NCBI GenBank assembly: GCA_039707655.1
Contig: CM077667.1
Span: 544,836,222-544,900,221 of the forward strand
DNA: 64,000 bases
Source: Elymus sibiricus
Taxonomy: Eukaryota; Streptophyta; Magnoliopsida; Poales; Poaceae
Direction: 5' to 3'
The notes under the pieces were generated by a model. That model saw only the letters and a program-made list of their open reading frames with translations. It did no database searches and was not told the DNA's origin. Made by a program: the position numbers and the translations under genes. How positions within the stretch are numbered: position 1 is the first letter of the stretch; every line of letters begins with the position of its first letter. This document shows, piece by piece, positions 44,917-56,306 of the stretch.

Positions 44917-45278
44917 TGTATACGTATGTATGCAGTGACAATTTATGAAGGGGTCAACATATTTTCTCCAGCACCTATGTCTTTGTATATATCCACTCGA
45001 GTATATATAGATTCGTCTTGCAAGCTTCATCCAATGTGAAGAGGCACCGTACCATGCATGCATTATTGCTGCTTTGCCTTCCCAACAATAGTATTGGGAT
45101 AACTCTCTCCCCCTTGCCTCCACGTCGCTCTCCCGGGGGCAGCTTGGGCGGCAAACCCTGACCTAGCCGCCGCCAGCCTCTTCTCCCCCATCCTTTCCTT
45201 CGCTGTCACCTAAGGCTACCGGTGAGAAATCCCATGGTGCTCCCAAGGATGATGGCGACGAGGCCTTTCGCTCCCCTT
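44917..45278. other. unassigned spacer
   Basis: AT-rich then GC-rich sequence with no supported gene. Confidence 0.4.
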
Positions 45279-46349
45279 AGTGTGTCCGTGTATTTGGTAG
45301 TCTAGGATTTGTAATCTGTCTCCTGCCTTATCTCTAGGAGAGGCTTCTTATCCTCCAAGTCTTGTACCCAATATATACTCGCCCTTGAGGCTCAATAATA
45401 CATCCATCAACTATTCCATCAATCCCTCTCTCTCCCCTTCTACATGGTATCTGACGCAAGTTCCTAGCCCTAGCCGCCGCCCACAGCTTCCGCACCGCGC
45501 GCCGCCCCCGGGGCGGTCGGCCTTCATGACCGCCACCGGGGGCCGCGCCGCCCGTACCTAGGGTTCGTCCGCCGGTTGTGTTGACCGGCTGCCCTAGAGA
45601 ATCTTTTTCCCAATCTCTTGATCCGGATTTTTCTCTCTTCCGCCGGTCGCTTTGATCGGCGTTTTGGTTTTGGTTTTCCGATCCAAGATCGGTTTGCGTC
45701 GCCCACCGCTGCCGTCGACCCCGCGCCTCTACTCCGACACCGGCGCGACCAGCCGGCCTCTACTCTGACCCGGCGGTCTCGCACGCCGTGACAGCCCGTC
45801 ACGGCCATCGTCCGTGCATCTGCCCGCCCTCGCGCCGAATAGGACGCCTGCGTCACCCACCTACCGTCTCCGTCGCCACTCGCCGGCCGCATCGGGATCG
45901 TCGGCTACCTCCGCTTGTCAGCCCCCTCGACAGCTGCCTTGGGATTGCCGGTTGCCGGGCTAACCGGCTAAGCCAGGCCTGCCGGCTGCATTGGGCTTGC
46001 CGGTTGCCGGGTGCCCCGAGTCGCCGGTTGCCGGGCTCGCCGGCTGCGCCGGGCCTGCCGGCTGCCTCGGGCTCACCGGCCCATTGCCGGCCTCCTCCGG
46101 CATGCCGCTCCCCGCCGGCCGACATCGCCTTGGTCTGCTCGACCACCCCACTTCACCGTCCACGACGCCGTTATCATCACCGAGCAGCGCCCCTGACCTC
46201 GCGTGCGATCGGATTGATCACCCGCGTGCTACGATCGACTCCATTCGCGCCGTGCGAATGACTTGATCAGTCGGTTGCATGCGCCTCCGCGGGTCCTGTG
46301 AAGGCTGTCCCCGAGTACAGCGCCCCTCAACCGATCGAGCAACGGGCTG

Positions 46350-46660
46350 CCGCCGCGTCGCCCCATCGGGCCGCAGCGCCGCCGCCCCGTGGTTCTCCCC
46401 GCGGTTGCCCCGACCCACGAGCCGCCGCTACACCGCCCCTTCGGGTTGTAGCGCTGTGGCACGCGGTTCCCGTCGCCGCCCGAGGCCGTCCCCGTGGCTG
46501 CACCGACCCCCGCGCCGCCGTTGGGTCGCCCCTTCGGGCCATAGCGCCACAGCACGCGGTCCACGCCGCCACCCCGAGGTCTTCCCGCCGTCGTCCCGAC
46601 CCGCGCGCTGCCGCTTCGTCGCCCCTTCGGGCCGTAGCGCCGTGACGCGCGGTCCACTCC
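46350..46660. repeat. tandem repeat, about 90-bp units, three to four copies
   Basis: CGCCCCTTCGGGCCGTAGCG-type phrases start near 46436, 46530 and 46623, with a partial earlier copy. Because the unit is close to a multiple of three, both strands stay open and produce spurious long frames. Confidence 0.75.
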
Positions 46661-47039
46661 GCCGGTCCCGCGCGTCGACTTCTACGTGGCATGTGCCGTG
46701 CCGCCTCCCTTGGCGTGGGAACGCCACCGTCCGCGCCGGTCTTCGTCACGCTATCGGGTTCTTCCTCGCCTACTTCGAGCATCGCCGCCGCGATCCTAAC
46801 CAGCCACCGCCGCCGCCGTCAGGCTGCTGCCGCCGCTCTTCTTCGATGCCGCTGCAGCTCGCTCACCCGAGCCGCACCGCCAGTCCACCCCCTTCTTCTT
46901 CGTCCAGCACCAGCTCATCGCCAACGTCGCCGTCGTCTAGCCTGACCACTTCATCTACTCCGACCACCGCGGGCGACATCGCCCCCCCCCGCCAATTTGC
47001 GTCGCAACCATCGTCGAGTCCTTCTTTGCTAGCCTCCTC

Positions 47040-47240
47040 GACATGGGGTACAAGTTGTGTGGAGGTCCTCGTCTACGCATGCCCGGTGCTGGCAACACCG
47101 TGGCGTGCCTTCGTCCCCGATGTGTTCCCAGGCCTGGCAAGCCTGGAGCGACGTATCGTCAACATCGACTTCGTCCGTCTATGCATGCGCAGTGCTGGCA
47201 ACACCGATGCGTGCCTTCGTCCACGATGAGTCCCCGGGCT
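47040..47240. repeat. 106-bp direct duplication
   Basis: GTGCTGGCAACACCG begins at 47086 and 47192 with similar surroundings (CGTGCCTTCGTCC after each). Confidence 0.75.
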
Positions 47241-47837
47241 TGGCAAACCTGGTGCAATGCATCTCAACTACGTCTTCTTCCCGGCGCACCACTACTTCGA
47301 CACCACTACGCCCATGACTAACTCGGCGCCTCCTTGCGCCCGCGGCTCCACGGCGACTTCCTCGACACCGGTTACCCCGACTCGACATCGGCCACGACAT
47401 TCTTCGCACGGCTACCTCGACCACGACTACACCACCCTATGCTCTCGGTTACCTCGACATCGGCACAAAGGGCTATTACCTCGCTTGAGCAACTCATCGG
47501 CTTCCTCTACAGTCTACGCGTCCGCGATGCGACACCGTCCCTGACCCTCCCGCTGCGACTGCGGGGGGATGTCAGCCCGTCAGCTGTTATTCTCTCCAGT
47601 CTGACCGTTCGCGACGCTCCTATTGTTCGCGACGCTATCGCTACGACTGCGGGGGGATGTTAGAGATATATTTGGTGTACGTGTATTTGGTAGTCTAGGA
47701 TTTGTAATCCATCTCCTACCTTGTCTCTAGAAGAGGCTTATTGCCCTCCATGTCTTGTACCCAATATATACTCGCCCTTGAGACTCAATAATACATCCAT
47801 CAACTATTCCATCAATCCCTCTCTCTCCCCTTCTACA

Positions 47838-48857
47838 TGCCCCAACGATCATCACCAACTCTTCTTACGTTGTGCTCTAGTTGGTAATGCTCAGATCCAA
47901 TTTTGTGTGCATCTTCATAGTGGTCTTGGTCTTGTATGTAGGACGGATTTTTTTTGTTTTCTACAACGTTACCCAACAGTGGCATTATGAGTCGTACTAT
48001 ACGTAGATGCAAGTTACAATGTAAAATACATGAGATGTATGATTATTGCACAAATGTTTTTTTGTTGTTGATTAGATCTATTGCTCAATAGATGAGATTT
48101 ATTACTTCATAAATTTTGTGCGCGTATTAGATAAGATCTATTATCAGTTGATGTGCTCTATTATTTGAAGTTCTTGTTGTTTCTTTTGAATTTGCGTTTT
48201 TTTATTTTGACGGAACGAGAGAATTTTGCTATAAAGTTCTGGCTATCCGCGATCCTTCTATGTTGCTTCTCGTATATTAGTTGACAAATCAATGATGTCA
48301 CTCGTCGGCATGTAGATATGATCTACACTGGGATCACGCGTATCATGATGTTTAGTGTGGTGGCTAGAGGTTTTTATTTAAGTCTCTTATTTCACAGACC
48401 CCACAAAGTTAATCTAGCGATTTGAATAATCAAACTTCATAATCAGTGGCGGACCCAGAAATTGTCCAAGCCCCGGGCGAACTGGGCCAAGGCCCAGGCA
48501 GCCTTTGTTGACTGTAGCATATTGCTTGCTACAGCTAACAAAGCAGATGGGCCTCACGCCCCATGCCGCCGCCTGGGCTGCCTGGGGCCCAAATCCGCCA
48601 CTGTTCATAATGTACGTTGGTAGCTATAGTTTATTTCAAAATTTTAGAAGCCACATAAAATAATTTTTTGCATGAACCGATTAGACGCGTCTTACTTGGT
48701 TTTGTAGGATGTGCATGTGATCTGGTATAGTCTTTGCCATTATTAATGAGATTATGAATGAGATCTCTATATCTTGTAACTATTTACATGACCTGCATGC
48801 ATGCATGTTAGGATTTGGCATGATGGCCAGAGCCATATGTTTTCCACTTTAACGAGC
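47838..48857 (+). mobile_element. remnant R: old copia LTR end and leader
   Basis: 47838-47979 resembles the last 140 bp of the LTR at 57726-59889. It is followed by TGGCATTATGAGTC, a decayed primer site, and a leader matching 59905-60590 (CATGAACCGATTAGACGCGT and GGCATGATGGCCAGAGCCAT). A hAT-type MITE lies inside, and the remnant is cut at 48858 by element A. Confidence 0.75.
48444..48603. mobile_element. hAT-type MITE, 160 bp
   Basis: Ends CAGTGGCGGACC and, in reverse complement, CAGTGGCGGATT. A perfect 8-bp duplication TTCATAAT flanks it (48436-48443 and 48604-48611). The interior is GC-rich and foldback-like (GGCCCAGGCAGCC / GGGCTGCCTGGGGCCC). Confidence 0.92.
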
Positions 48858-50977
48858 TGTAGGGGAACGCGACAGAAAATAAAAATTTTCGGTATAGCGA
48901 GCACGCCCAGGATCACTATGGAGACTGCATACAAGGTTTGATATGATCCGTACCGACTCGAAGCGCAGCGGACGAAGAGTCGGTGCAGATCGTTGGTGCA
49001 GATCCCTGCAGCTAGGATTTTACAACCTCCCAACCGCGAGGATGTACTCCCTCGTCGGACAGCCCTTCGGGAGGCGGTCGGACAGTCCCCCGGACGATGT
49101 CACGGACAGCCCTTCGGGAGGACCCTCGAAACTCGAACGGAGACTCGGACAGCCCTTCGGGAGGACACACGAACAGCCCCTCGGGCAAAAGATCGAAACT
49201 ACGACCTCTCTACGGGGTTGCACACATACGGTGTCATCTATCCGGCAGGGCTTCGCCGTCCAGAACTAGTTCCTGCCGGAACGAAGACAGCCTTTCGGCT
49301 CTACGAAAAACTCTTTTCGTGGGAGGGAGAGAGAGAGCTAGCAAAGCATAGCATGTGTATGAGAGCAAAGGATGAAGAGATGGCAACCCACATCTCCTCT
49401 ATTTATAGGAAAGCCAAGGGGTAGGGTTGGCACTTGAATATACCAAAGTACCCCCACTTTATGTCTCACACAAAAAGAATAAAAGGGAAAAGGGGTGCCA
49501 TGTGGAGCTCCCATGGAGCATGCCCACCTTGGCCGGCCAACACTAGCCCCCCCCATTGAGGTGCCTTGCTCCCCAATCCCTTCTAGAAGACTTTTTGGAA
49601 ATATCCAAAAAGGTGCTTTTCCAAAAATATCCAAAAAGCACTTTCACTATTCACGACGACATTTTTCAGCGTCCGGTCGAACTGAAAATATTTATGTGGT
49701 CTTAGAACATTTCCAGTATCGACTAAAAATAATTTTCAATGCGATCCGGAACAATTCCGGTTTAGTGATTTTCATCTGCGAAAAGCATCTGAAGCGGGTT
49801 CGGCAGCTCCGGAACATTTCCGGTTTTTATCCCGGAAAATTCCAGAAAGTTTCCAGAATGATTCTGGCATCCTCCAAGAATTATCAGGCATGTGCCGAAA
49901 CCAATTTGACTTAATGGTATCCCCTGAAACAACTTTTCAGTTTCACCGAAACTGTTCCGGTGTTATCTCTGCGGAACTTTTGCGCTGTCCAAAACTTTTC
50001 CGGCGTCCGAAACTTTTTCGGTGATTTTCTCTCAGACTCCCTGTCTAGTATTCAGCAGATAGATGACCCTTAAGCGTGTGATCCTATAGGTTTGGTGAAG
50101 CATAGACATGACCCGGAACCCCTTCCGATCAATGATCAACATCGGAGCCGTGGACACCCATATTGACCCCTATATCCACACGAAAGAATATTCGAGTGAA
50201 CCTCCAGTTGCCGTGTGCTATTGCTGTTGCTTCGCGATATGTTACAATTACCCGAGGTGAGAAATGTTGGCATCCCCGTGGATCAACAACTTGTCCACTA
50301 TGCCAGTTACCTCGTTGCCGGTATTGTTCTCTTTTCTCGTTCCCGTGTTCCGGCATCCCCGTGATCAAATCACAAAGTGTCTGGCCAGACGATGATGGAT
50401 ACCGTAACACCGAGAGGGCCCAGAGATATCTCTCCAACGTCGGAGGAGCAAATCCCAATCTTGAGCTATCAAGTTACTTGACATACTTTTCCATGAACCT
50501 GTAAGCCGCCGTAATAGCCACCCTTTTACGGATGACGTTTAACAAACCCCAAAGGTCATGAAGCAAGCATGAAGAAACTCGATACTCTCATGGTCTAAGG
50601 AATCATGCAAATGTTAACCATCTCTATGTTATTAACCATTAACTTGTGACGAATATATCTCATAGTATAACATCAATTTTGGGTCGATTCAACACAAGTG
50701 TTCTACCAACATCGTGCCCTCAAAATTGCCGGCATAGCCATGCCCATGATCAGGAAAACAGGATCATCATGCAATACTTGAGCCAGTCTTAGAGGCAAGA
50801 CTAGGAATACAATTTACCGTTTATTATACCACACGTGCACATGAGTTTCCCTCCAAGCCTCGTGGTTATTGTAGACTCGAGAATCATTGCAGTTATAGCA
50901 TGGATCATAAACATTCATTACAAACTCGGAGATACAAAAGTAACTGAAATTACTACCTCTAGGGCATATCTCCTACA
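48858..50977 (-). repeat. 3' LTR of element A
   Basis: 2,120 bp, in minus orientation starting TGTAGGAGATATGCCCTAG and ending CCCCTACA. A TATAAATA box lies at 49400-49407 on the minus strand. Positions 49056-49190 hold repeats of CAGCCCTTCGGGAGG. Confidence 0.92.
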
Positions 50978-50990
50978 GACTCCCACTTGC
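50978..50990 (-). promoter_or_regulatory. polypurine tract of element A
   Basis: On the minus strand AAGTGGGAGTC directly precedes the 3' LTR. Confidence 0.7.
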
Positions 50991-51008
50991 ACTAGAGTCA
51001 TAATCCAG

Positions 51009-54000
51009 TTACATGGCTTCCCTAACACCAATGGCTATCCGGTGTTGCTCATGCTTTGCTCGTGGAAGAGGTTTTGTCATCGGGTCTGACACATTCAGAT
51101 CCGTGTGTACCTTGCGTACTTTCACTAAACCTTCTTCGACATGATGTCGAATGAGTTTAAATTTGCGTTGAATATGCATTGTCTTATGGTGCGAACATGG
51201 CTCCCTTGCCTGAGCCACGGCGCCACTATTATCACAATAGATTTCCACTGGGTCCAGAGCACTTGGAACCACACCAAGGTCTTCAAGAAATTGCTTGACA
51301 CTGACAGCTTTCTTGGAGGCTTCTGAAGCAGCAACATATTCCGCCTCCGTCGTAGAATCCGCCACAGTCTTTTGTTTGGAACTAATCAACTGCGCCGCCG
51401 TTCAATATGAAAACATAGCCAGATTGAGATTTGAAGTCATCTGGGTCAGTCATGAAGCCTGCATCAGTGTAACAACTTACAATGAGCTCTTCATCACCTC
51501 CGTACACAAGGAGTAAATCCTTGGTCCTTCTGAGGTACTTAAGAATACCCTTGACTGCGGCCCAGTGTTCCAATCCTGGATCACCTTGGTACCGGCTGCT
51601 AACACTTAGCGCATAGGAAACATCCGGTCTTGTACATATCATGGCATACATAATAGAACCAACTGCCGAAGCATATGGAATATCATTCATTTGTACTCGC
51701 TCATCGAGGGTCCGAGGACTCTGATTCTTGCAAAGCACTGTGCCAGGTGACATGGGGAGTAGGCCTTTCTTGGAGTTCTCCGTGTTGAACCTTTTCAACA
51801 CCTTGTCAATGTACGTGCTTTGGCTAAGTGCTATCAGGCGTCTTGATCTATCTCTATAGATTCTGATGCCCAATACATATGCCGCTTCGCCTAAGTCTTT
51901 CATTGAAAAACTCTTCTTCAATGAGTCTTTTATTTCGCTAAGAAAATCCACGTCATTTCCAATCAACAATATGTCATCCACATACAGGATTAGAAATGCT
52001 TTTGCGCTCCCACTAAACTTCTTGTAAACACAAGATTCTTCATCGTTCCTGATGAAGCCAAACTCTTTGACCACTTCATCAAAACGAATGTTCCAGCTCC
52101 TTGATGCTTGCTTCAGACCATAAATGGCTTTCTGAAGCTTACATACCTTTCCAGCATTCTTAGGATCGACAAAACCTTCTGGCTGTATCATGTATACATC
52201 CCTTTCAAGGTTTCCATTTAGGAAAGCCGTTTTGACATCCATCTGCCATATTTCATAATCGAAATAAGCAGCAATTGCTAGTAATATCCGAACATACCTA
52301 AGCATAGCTACGGGCGAGAAAGTCTCGTCGTAGTCCACTCCTGGAACTTGCGTGAACCCTTTCGCGACAAGTCTAGCTTTGTGGATAGTAATGTTGCCAT
52401 CCGCGTCCGTCTTTCTTTTGAAAATCCATTTACAACCAATGGGTTTTACGCCATCTGGAAGTTCTTCCAAGTTCGAAACTTGGTTTTCGTACATGGATTC
52501 CATTTCGGATTTCATGGCCTTGTGCCATTCCCTTGAGCTAGGCCCCGCCATCGCTTCCTTGTAGTGCGCAGGTTCATCGTCTTCAAGAATGAAGATTTCG
52601 TTATGAAACCACTCAGGTGGCTGGATAGCCCTACCTGATCTGCGCGGTTCAGTAACAACATTGTCTGAAGTTTCCGCATCACATGTGACAACTTCCGGCC
52701 CGGTTGTAGGGATAATTTGCGGAATTACTTCTGGTTCCTTAGCCATATCAACGGTGGCCGAAGATTCACTAATCTCATTAAGTTGTACTGTCCTCCCACT
52801 CACTTCTTTAGCGAGAAACTCCTTTTCAAGAAAGATTCCGGTTTTTGCGACAAATACTTTGCCCTCGGATGGGTGGTAGAAGGAATACCCAAAGGTTTCC
52901 TTTGGATAACCTACAAAGTTACATTTGTCTGATCTGGGATCGAGTTTGCTTGGTTCTAAACGTTTTACGTAAGCTTCACAACCCCAAATTTTGAGATGCG
53001 ACAAATTGGGTTTCTTCCCATGCCATAACTCGTATGGTGTCGTCTCAACAGACTTAGACGGTGCTCTGTTAAGTGTGTGAGCGGCAGTAAGTAGTGCATG
53101 ACCCCAAAAAGATATTGGTAGATCTGTAAGAGACATCATCGACCTTACCATGTCTAACAGGGTTCGGTTACGTCGTTCCGACACTCCGTTTCGCTGTGGA
53201 GTTCCGGGAGGCGTAAGCTGTGAAACGATTCCACGGTCACTCAGATGTTGGCCAAACTCGTGACTAAGATATTCGCCTCCGCGATCAGACCGCAGAAACT
53301 TAATCCTTTTGTTACGATGATTTTCTACCTCATTCTGAAATTCTTTGAACTTTTCAAAGGTTTCCGACTTATGCTTCATCAAGTAGATATATCCATACCT
53401 ACTTAAATCATCAGTAAAAGTTACGAAGTAGAAATACCCACCCCGTGCGATTGTGCTCATTGGACCACATACATCACTATGTATTATTTCCAATAATTCA
53501 CTTGCCCGTTCAGGATGACCCGTGAACGGCGTCTTGGTCATTTTTCCCATCAAGCAAGTTTCACATGTGTCAAATGATTCAAAATCAAGGGACGGTAAAA
53601 CTCCATCTTTATGGAGTCTTTGCATGCGTTTCTTTCCGATGTGGCCAAGGCGACAGTGCCACATGAAAGTGGTGGTGGTATCAGCCTTCCTAAGGCGTTT
53701 AGCATTCACGTTAAAGACATCATTTCCACATTCAAGATTTAGTATGAAAAGGCCCCCAACAATGGGTGCAAATCCATAAAACATATCCTTACAATAAAGT
53801 GAACAACCATTGTTCTCAGACTTGTAGGAGTACCCATCGTGCACTAAACATGATCCAGAGATAATGTTTCTACACAACAACGGAACAAAATAACAGTTAC
53901 TGAGTTCCAAAATAAATCCTGAAGGGAGACGTAGAGGCATAATGCCGACGGCTTGAGCGGCGATCCCAGTGCCGTTCCCGACATGCATCACGACTTCATT

Positions 54001-54084
54001 CTTTGCCAGCTTGCGCACCTTCTGAAGCCCCTGTATCGAGTTGCAAATGTGAGCAATCGATCCGGTATCAAATACCCAAGACTA
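51009..54084 (-). pseudogene. pol of element A (protease, integrase, RT, RNase H)
   Basis: Minus strand, same frame as gag. Protease starts at about 54080 with SWVFDTGS. Integrase shows HCRLGH and CETC (zinc site), HSDVCGP, SDRGGEY and NGVSERRN (catalytic acidic residues). RT shows KWIFKRKTDADG, MDVKTAFLNG and YVDDILL. RNase H has SCYTDAGF, then a small deletion at about 51382-51389 shifts the frame, after which STTEAEYVAASEA and YCDNSGAV continue to the stop at 51009. The lesions are therefore the TAG at 54082-54084 and this frameshift. The enzymes would make and integrate element cDNA. Confidence 0.88.
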
Positions 54085-54966
54085 AGAATTTTCGCTAGCA
54101 AGCAAAACGTCAATGACATTAACTTGTATAACAATTATACCTTTTCCGGTTTTCCCGGACTTCTTATCTTCCAGATACTTCTTGCAATTTCTCTTCCAGT
54201 GTCCTGTGCCCTTGCAGTAGAAGCACTCAGTTTCATTCTTGGCTCCGCCCTTAGATTTGCGTTGGAAGCCGGTCTTACCGGCGCCCTTGCCCTTCTTTGG
54301 CTTGCCTTTCTTTTTGAAACTGGCAGTTTTATTCACAAGCAACACTTGCTTGCGATTTTTCTGCAGTCCTCCTTCAGCAGTTTTCAGCATGGCAAGCACC
54401 TCATTTGCTGTTTTGTCCATCCCATTCATGTTGTAGTTCATGATAAAACCGCCATAAGACGGGGGGAGTGAACCTAGCAACAAGTCCATAACATGCTCTT
54501 TCGGAAGTGGGAATTCCAGGGTTTTAAGCCTTTCAGCGTAGCCAATCATATTGACTACGTGCTCGCCAACTGAACTGCCCTCAGCCATCTTGGTCTCCGC
54601 CATCATTTTCATGATATCAAAACGTTCAGACCGTGCATTAAACTTGTACAGAGCATCCAGATCCTTGATCATATCAAAGGAGTTATGGAATTCAAAACGT
54701 TTTTGAAGCTCTGAGCTCATGCAAGACAGCATGAGGCACTGCACTAAGTTGAAATCATCATCCTTAGTGGCCCAGACATTTTGTATGTTTGCCGCGGCTG
54801 TTGCCGCCGGCTTAGGTGGAAGAGGTCTGTCAAGCACGTACACTTTCTTAGCGCTCCTGAGGACAATCCTCAGGGTACGGACCCAGTCCGCATAGTTGTT
54901 TCCATTCGCAGCTAACTTCTCTTTCTCTAACATCGGGCCTAAGTTGAACGCGCTATTGCGAGCCAT
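54082..54966 (-). CDS. gag of element A
   Basis: The start at 54966 gives MARNSAFNLGP, the usual opening for this group; an in-frame ATG seven codons earlier (54987) is less likely. About 294 residues. The N-terminal part has the UBN2-type gag fold signature (YADWVRTLRIVLRSAKKVYV, then SSELQKRFEFHNS). A Lys-rich linker leads to a complete CCHC knuckle, CFYCKGTGHWKRNC. It ends at TAG 54082-54084, directly before the protease, with pol continuing in the same frame. Gag would form the cytoplasmic virus-like particle. Confidence 0.88.
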   Translation of the reverse strand: MARNSAFNLGPMLEKEKLAANGNNYADWVRTLRIVLRSAKKVYVLDRPLPPKPAATAAANIQNVWATKDDDFNLVQCLMLSCMSSELQKRFEFHNSFDMIKDLDALYKFNARSERFDIMKMMAETKMAEGSSVGEHVVNMIGYAERLKTLEFPLPKEHVMDLLLGSLPPSYGGFIMNYNMNGMDKTANEVLAMLKTAEGGLQKNRKQVLLVNKTASFKKKGKPKKGKGAGKTGFQRKSKGGAKNETECFYCKGTGHWKRNCKKYLEDKKSGKTGKGIIVIQVNVIDVLLASENS

Positions 54967-56306
54967 TTGATCTACAACGGAAAACACAAGTTCACTTAGA
55001 CTTTGTTCATAATGATATTTGCACTAGTGAATAAACAATTTTATTCTAAAGTGCGCTCCCACTCAAATCAATATCTCTCAAAATTGATTATGAATGATTC
55101 AAGACACGAATTTAAATTCAACGCCATTGATGGTGAGCATCACTGATGACGAGAACTTCAATCGTTAGGCAAACTTGCCGATCACATCTCTATGTGACTC
55201 TTGTTCATCTTTCGATGCGTGTGTTCCGAGCTCATGACTTTCATGCCTGAACGTCAAGACAACCAAGTGATCTTGCTGCGAGGTCTCAACTCACCCTCCT
55301 CACACATCCCTAATCGTTCGTACCCATGTCAGCATGGCGTACCCCGAAAAGTTAGGTGCCGTGACGGTGCTACACTTGGGAGAACACTGACTACTTGATA
55401 TTTTTAGTGAGAGATCTCCCTAATAAAAGCGACTACCGCGCAATCAAGAAGGGTGCATCATAAGGGATAAACATCTCAGGCAATTCATAATTAGCATGAC
55501 ATGGTATAGCCCCTTTTGACGGAGAAGTCAAGTATTCTTCGTCTTCGGCATTCGCGTCGGTGTTCACCTTCGCGAGGATTGCCACCACCTTGTCGATGCA
55601 CCAGATAATATTGCTATCTCTATAGCTAATAAAGTAAGTGCATTACATAAGGTTGACACGCAGGTCATTAAAGTGCAATCATATGGCTCCAGCCATCATG
55701 CCGAATCATGACACGCAGGTCATGTTAATTACATCATATAGTCATCTCATACATAATCAAATTTATATGAGACCTGCTATACCACATCACATGCAAACCA
55801 TCCTGCAAAACCAAGTTAGACGCCTCTAATCGGTTTATGCAAAATTTTATTTTACGTGGCTTCTAAGGTTTTGACTCAAACCGCAGCTACCAACGTCCAT
55901 CATCAAGTATGATAATTCAAGTTGCTAGATTAACTTTCCAGGGTGTATGAAACACGAGATAGTAAAATCTCGAGCCCCATACTAAACTTCGTCATACGCG
56001 TGACCCCCGTGCAGATCATATCTGCATTGCCCTCTCTTCTGCGAAACATCCATCTTTCTTTAACTATGGTGGAACCCAAAGAACTGTTAGCACTTTGTGA
56101 GATTCCACCATGCCGTCAAGATCAGGACTACGCAAATTCAAGGGAAGCAACAGGAACATCGGGTAACAGATTTCATCTGCTACCCGCAGAAATCATTTTC
56201 AGCAATAGATCTCATCTACTACAAAATTATACTATGCAATACCCATACATCTCATGTATTCTAGATCATAACATGCATCTACTCATAGCCTGGCTCTTGA
56301 TGCCAC
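54967..56306 (-). other. leader of element A with primer-binding site
   Basis: About 1.3 kb of noncoding leader on the minus strand. The primer site TGGCATCAAGAGCC lies next to the LTR at about 56292-56305. The leader matches 59890-61276 of element B in inverted orientation. No gene is supported. Confidence 0.8.

Larger units (their letters stand above)
45279..47837 (+). mobile_element. short-LTR non-autonomous retrotransposon
   Basis: LTRs of about 166 and 180 bp (45279-45444, 47658-47837) share GTGTATTTGGTAGTCTAGGA and CAATATATACTCGCCC. The 5' LTR is followed by TGGTATCTGACGC, a diverged initiator-tRNA site, and the 3' LTR is preceded by CTGCGGGGGGA, a polypurine tract. The 5' LTR lacks its first bases. 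The GC-rich interior has no reverse transcriptase or integrase and holds two tandem-repeat blocks. No TSD was found. Confidence 0.75.

Noticed and set aside
46229..47229. Several overlapping frames of 100-316 codons
   Set aside because: GC-rich tandem repeats inside the short-LTR element keep both strands open; no domain recognised.
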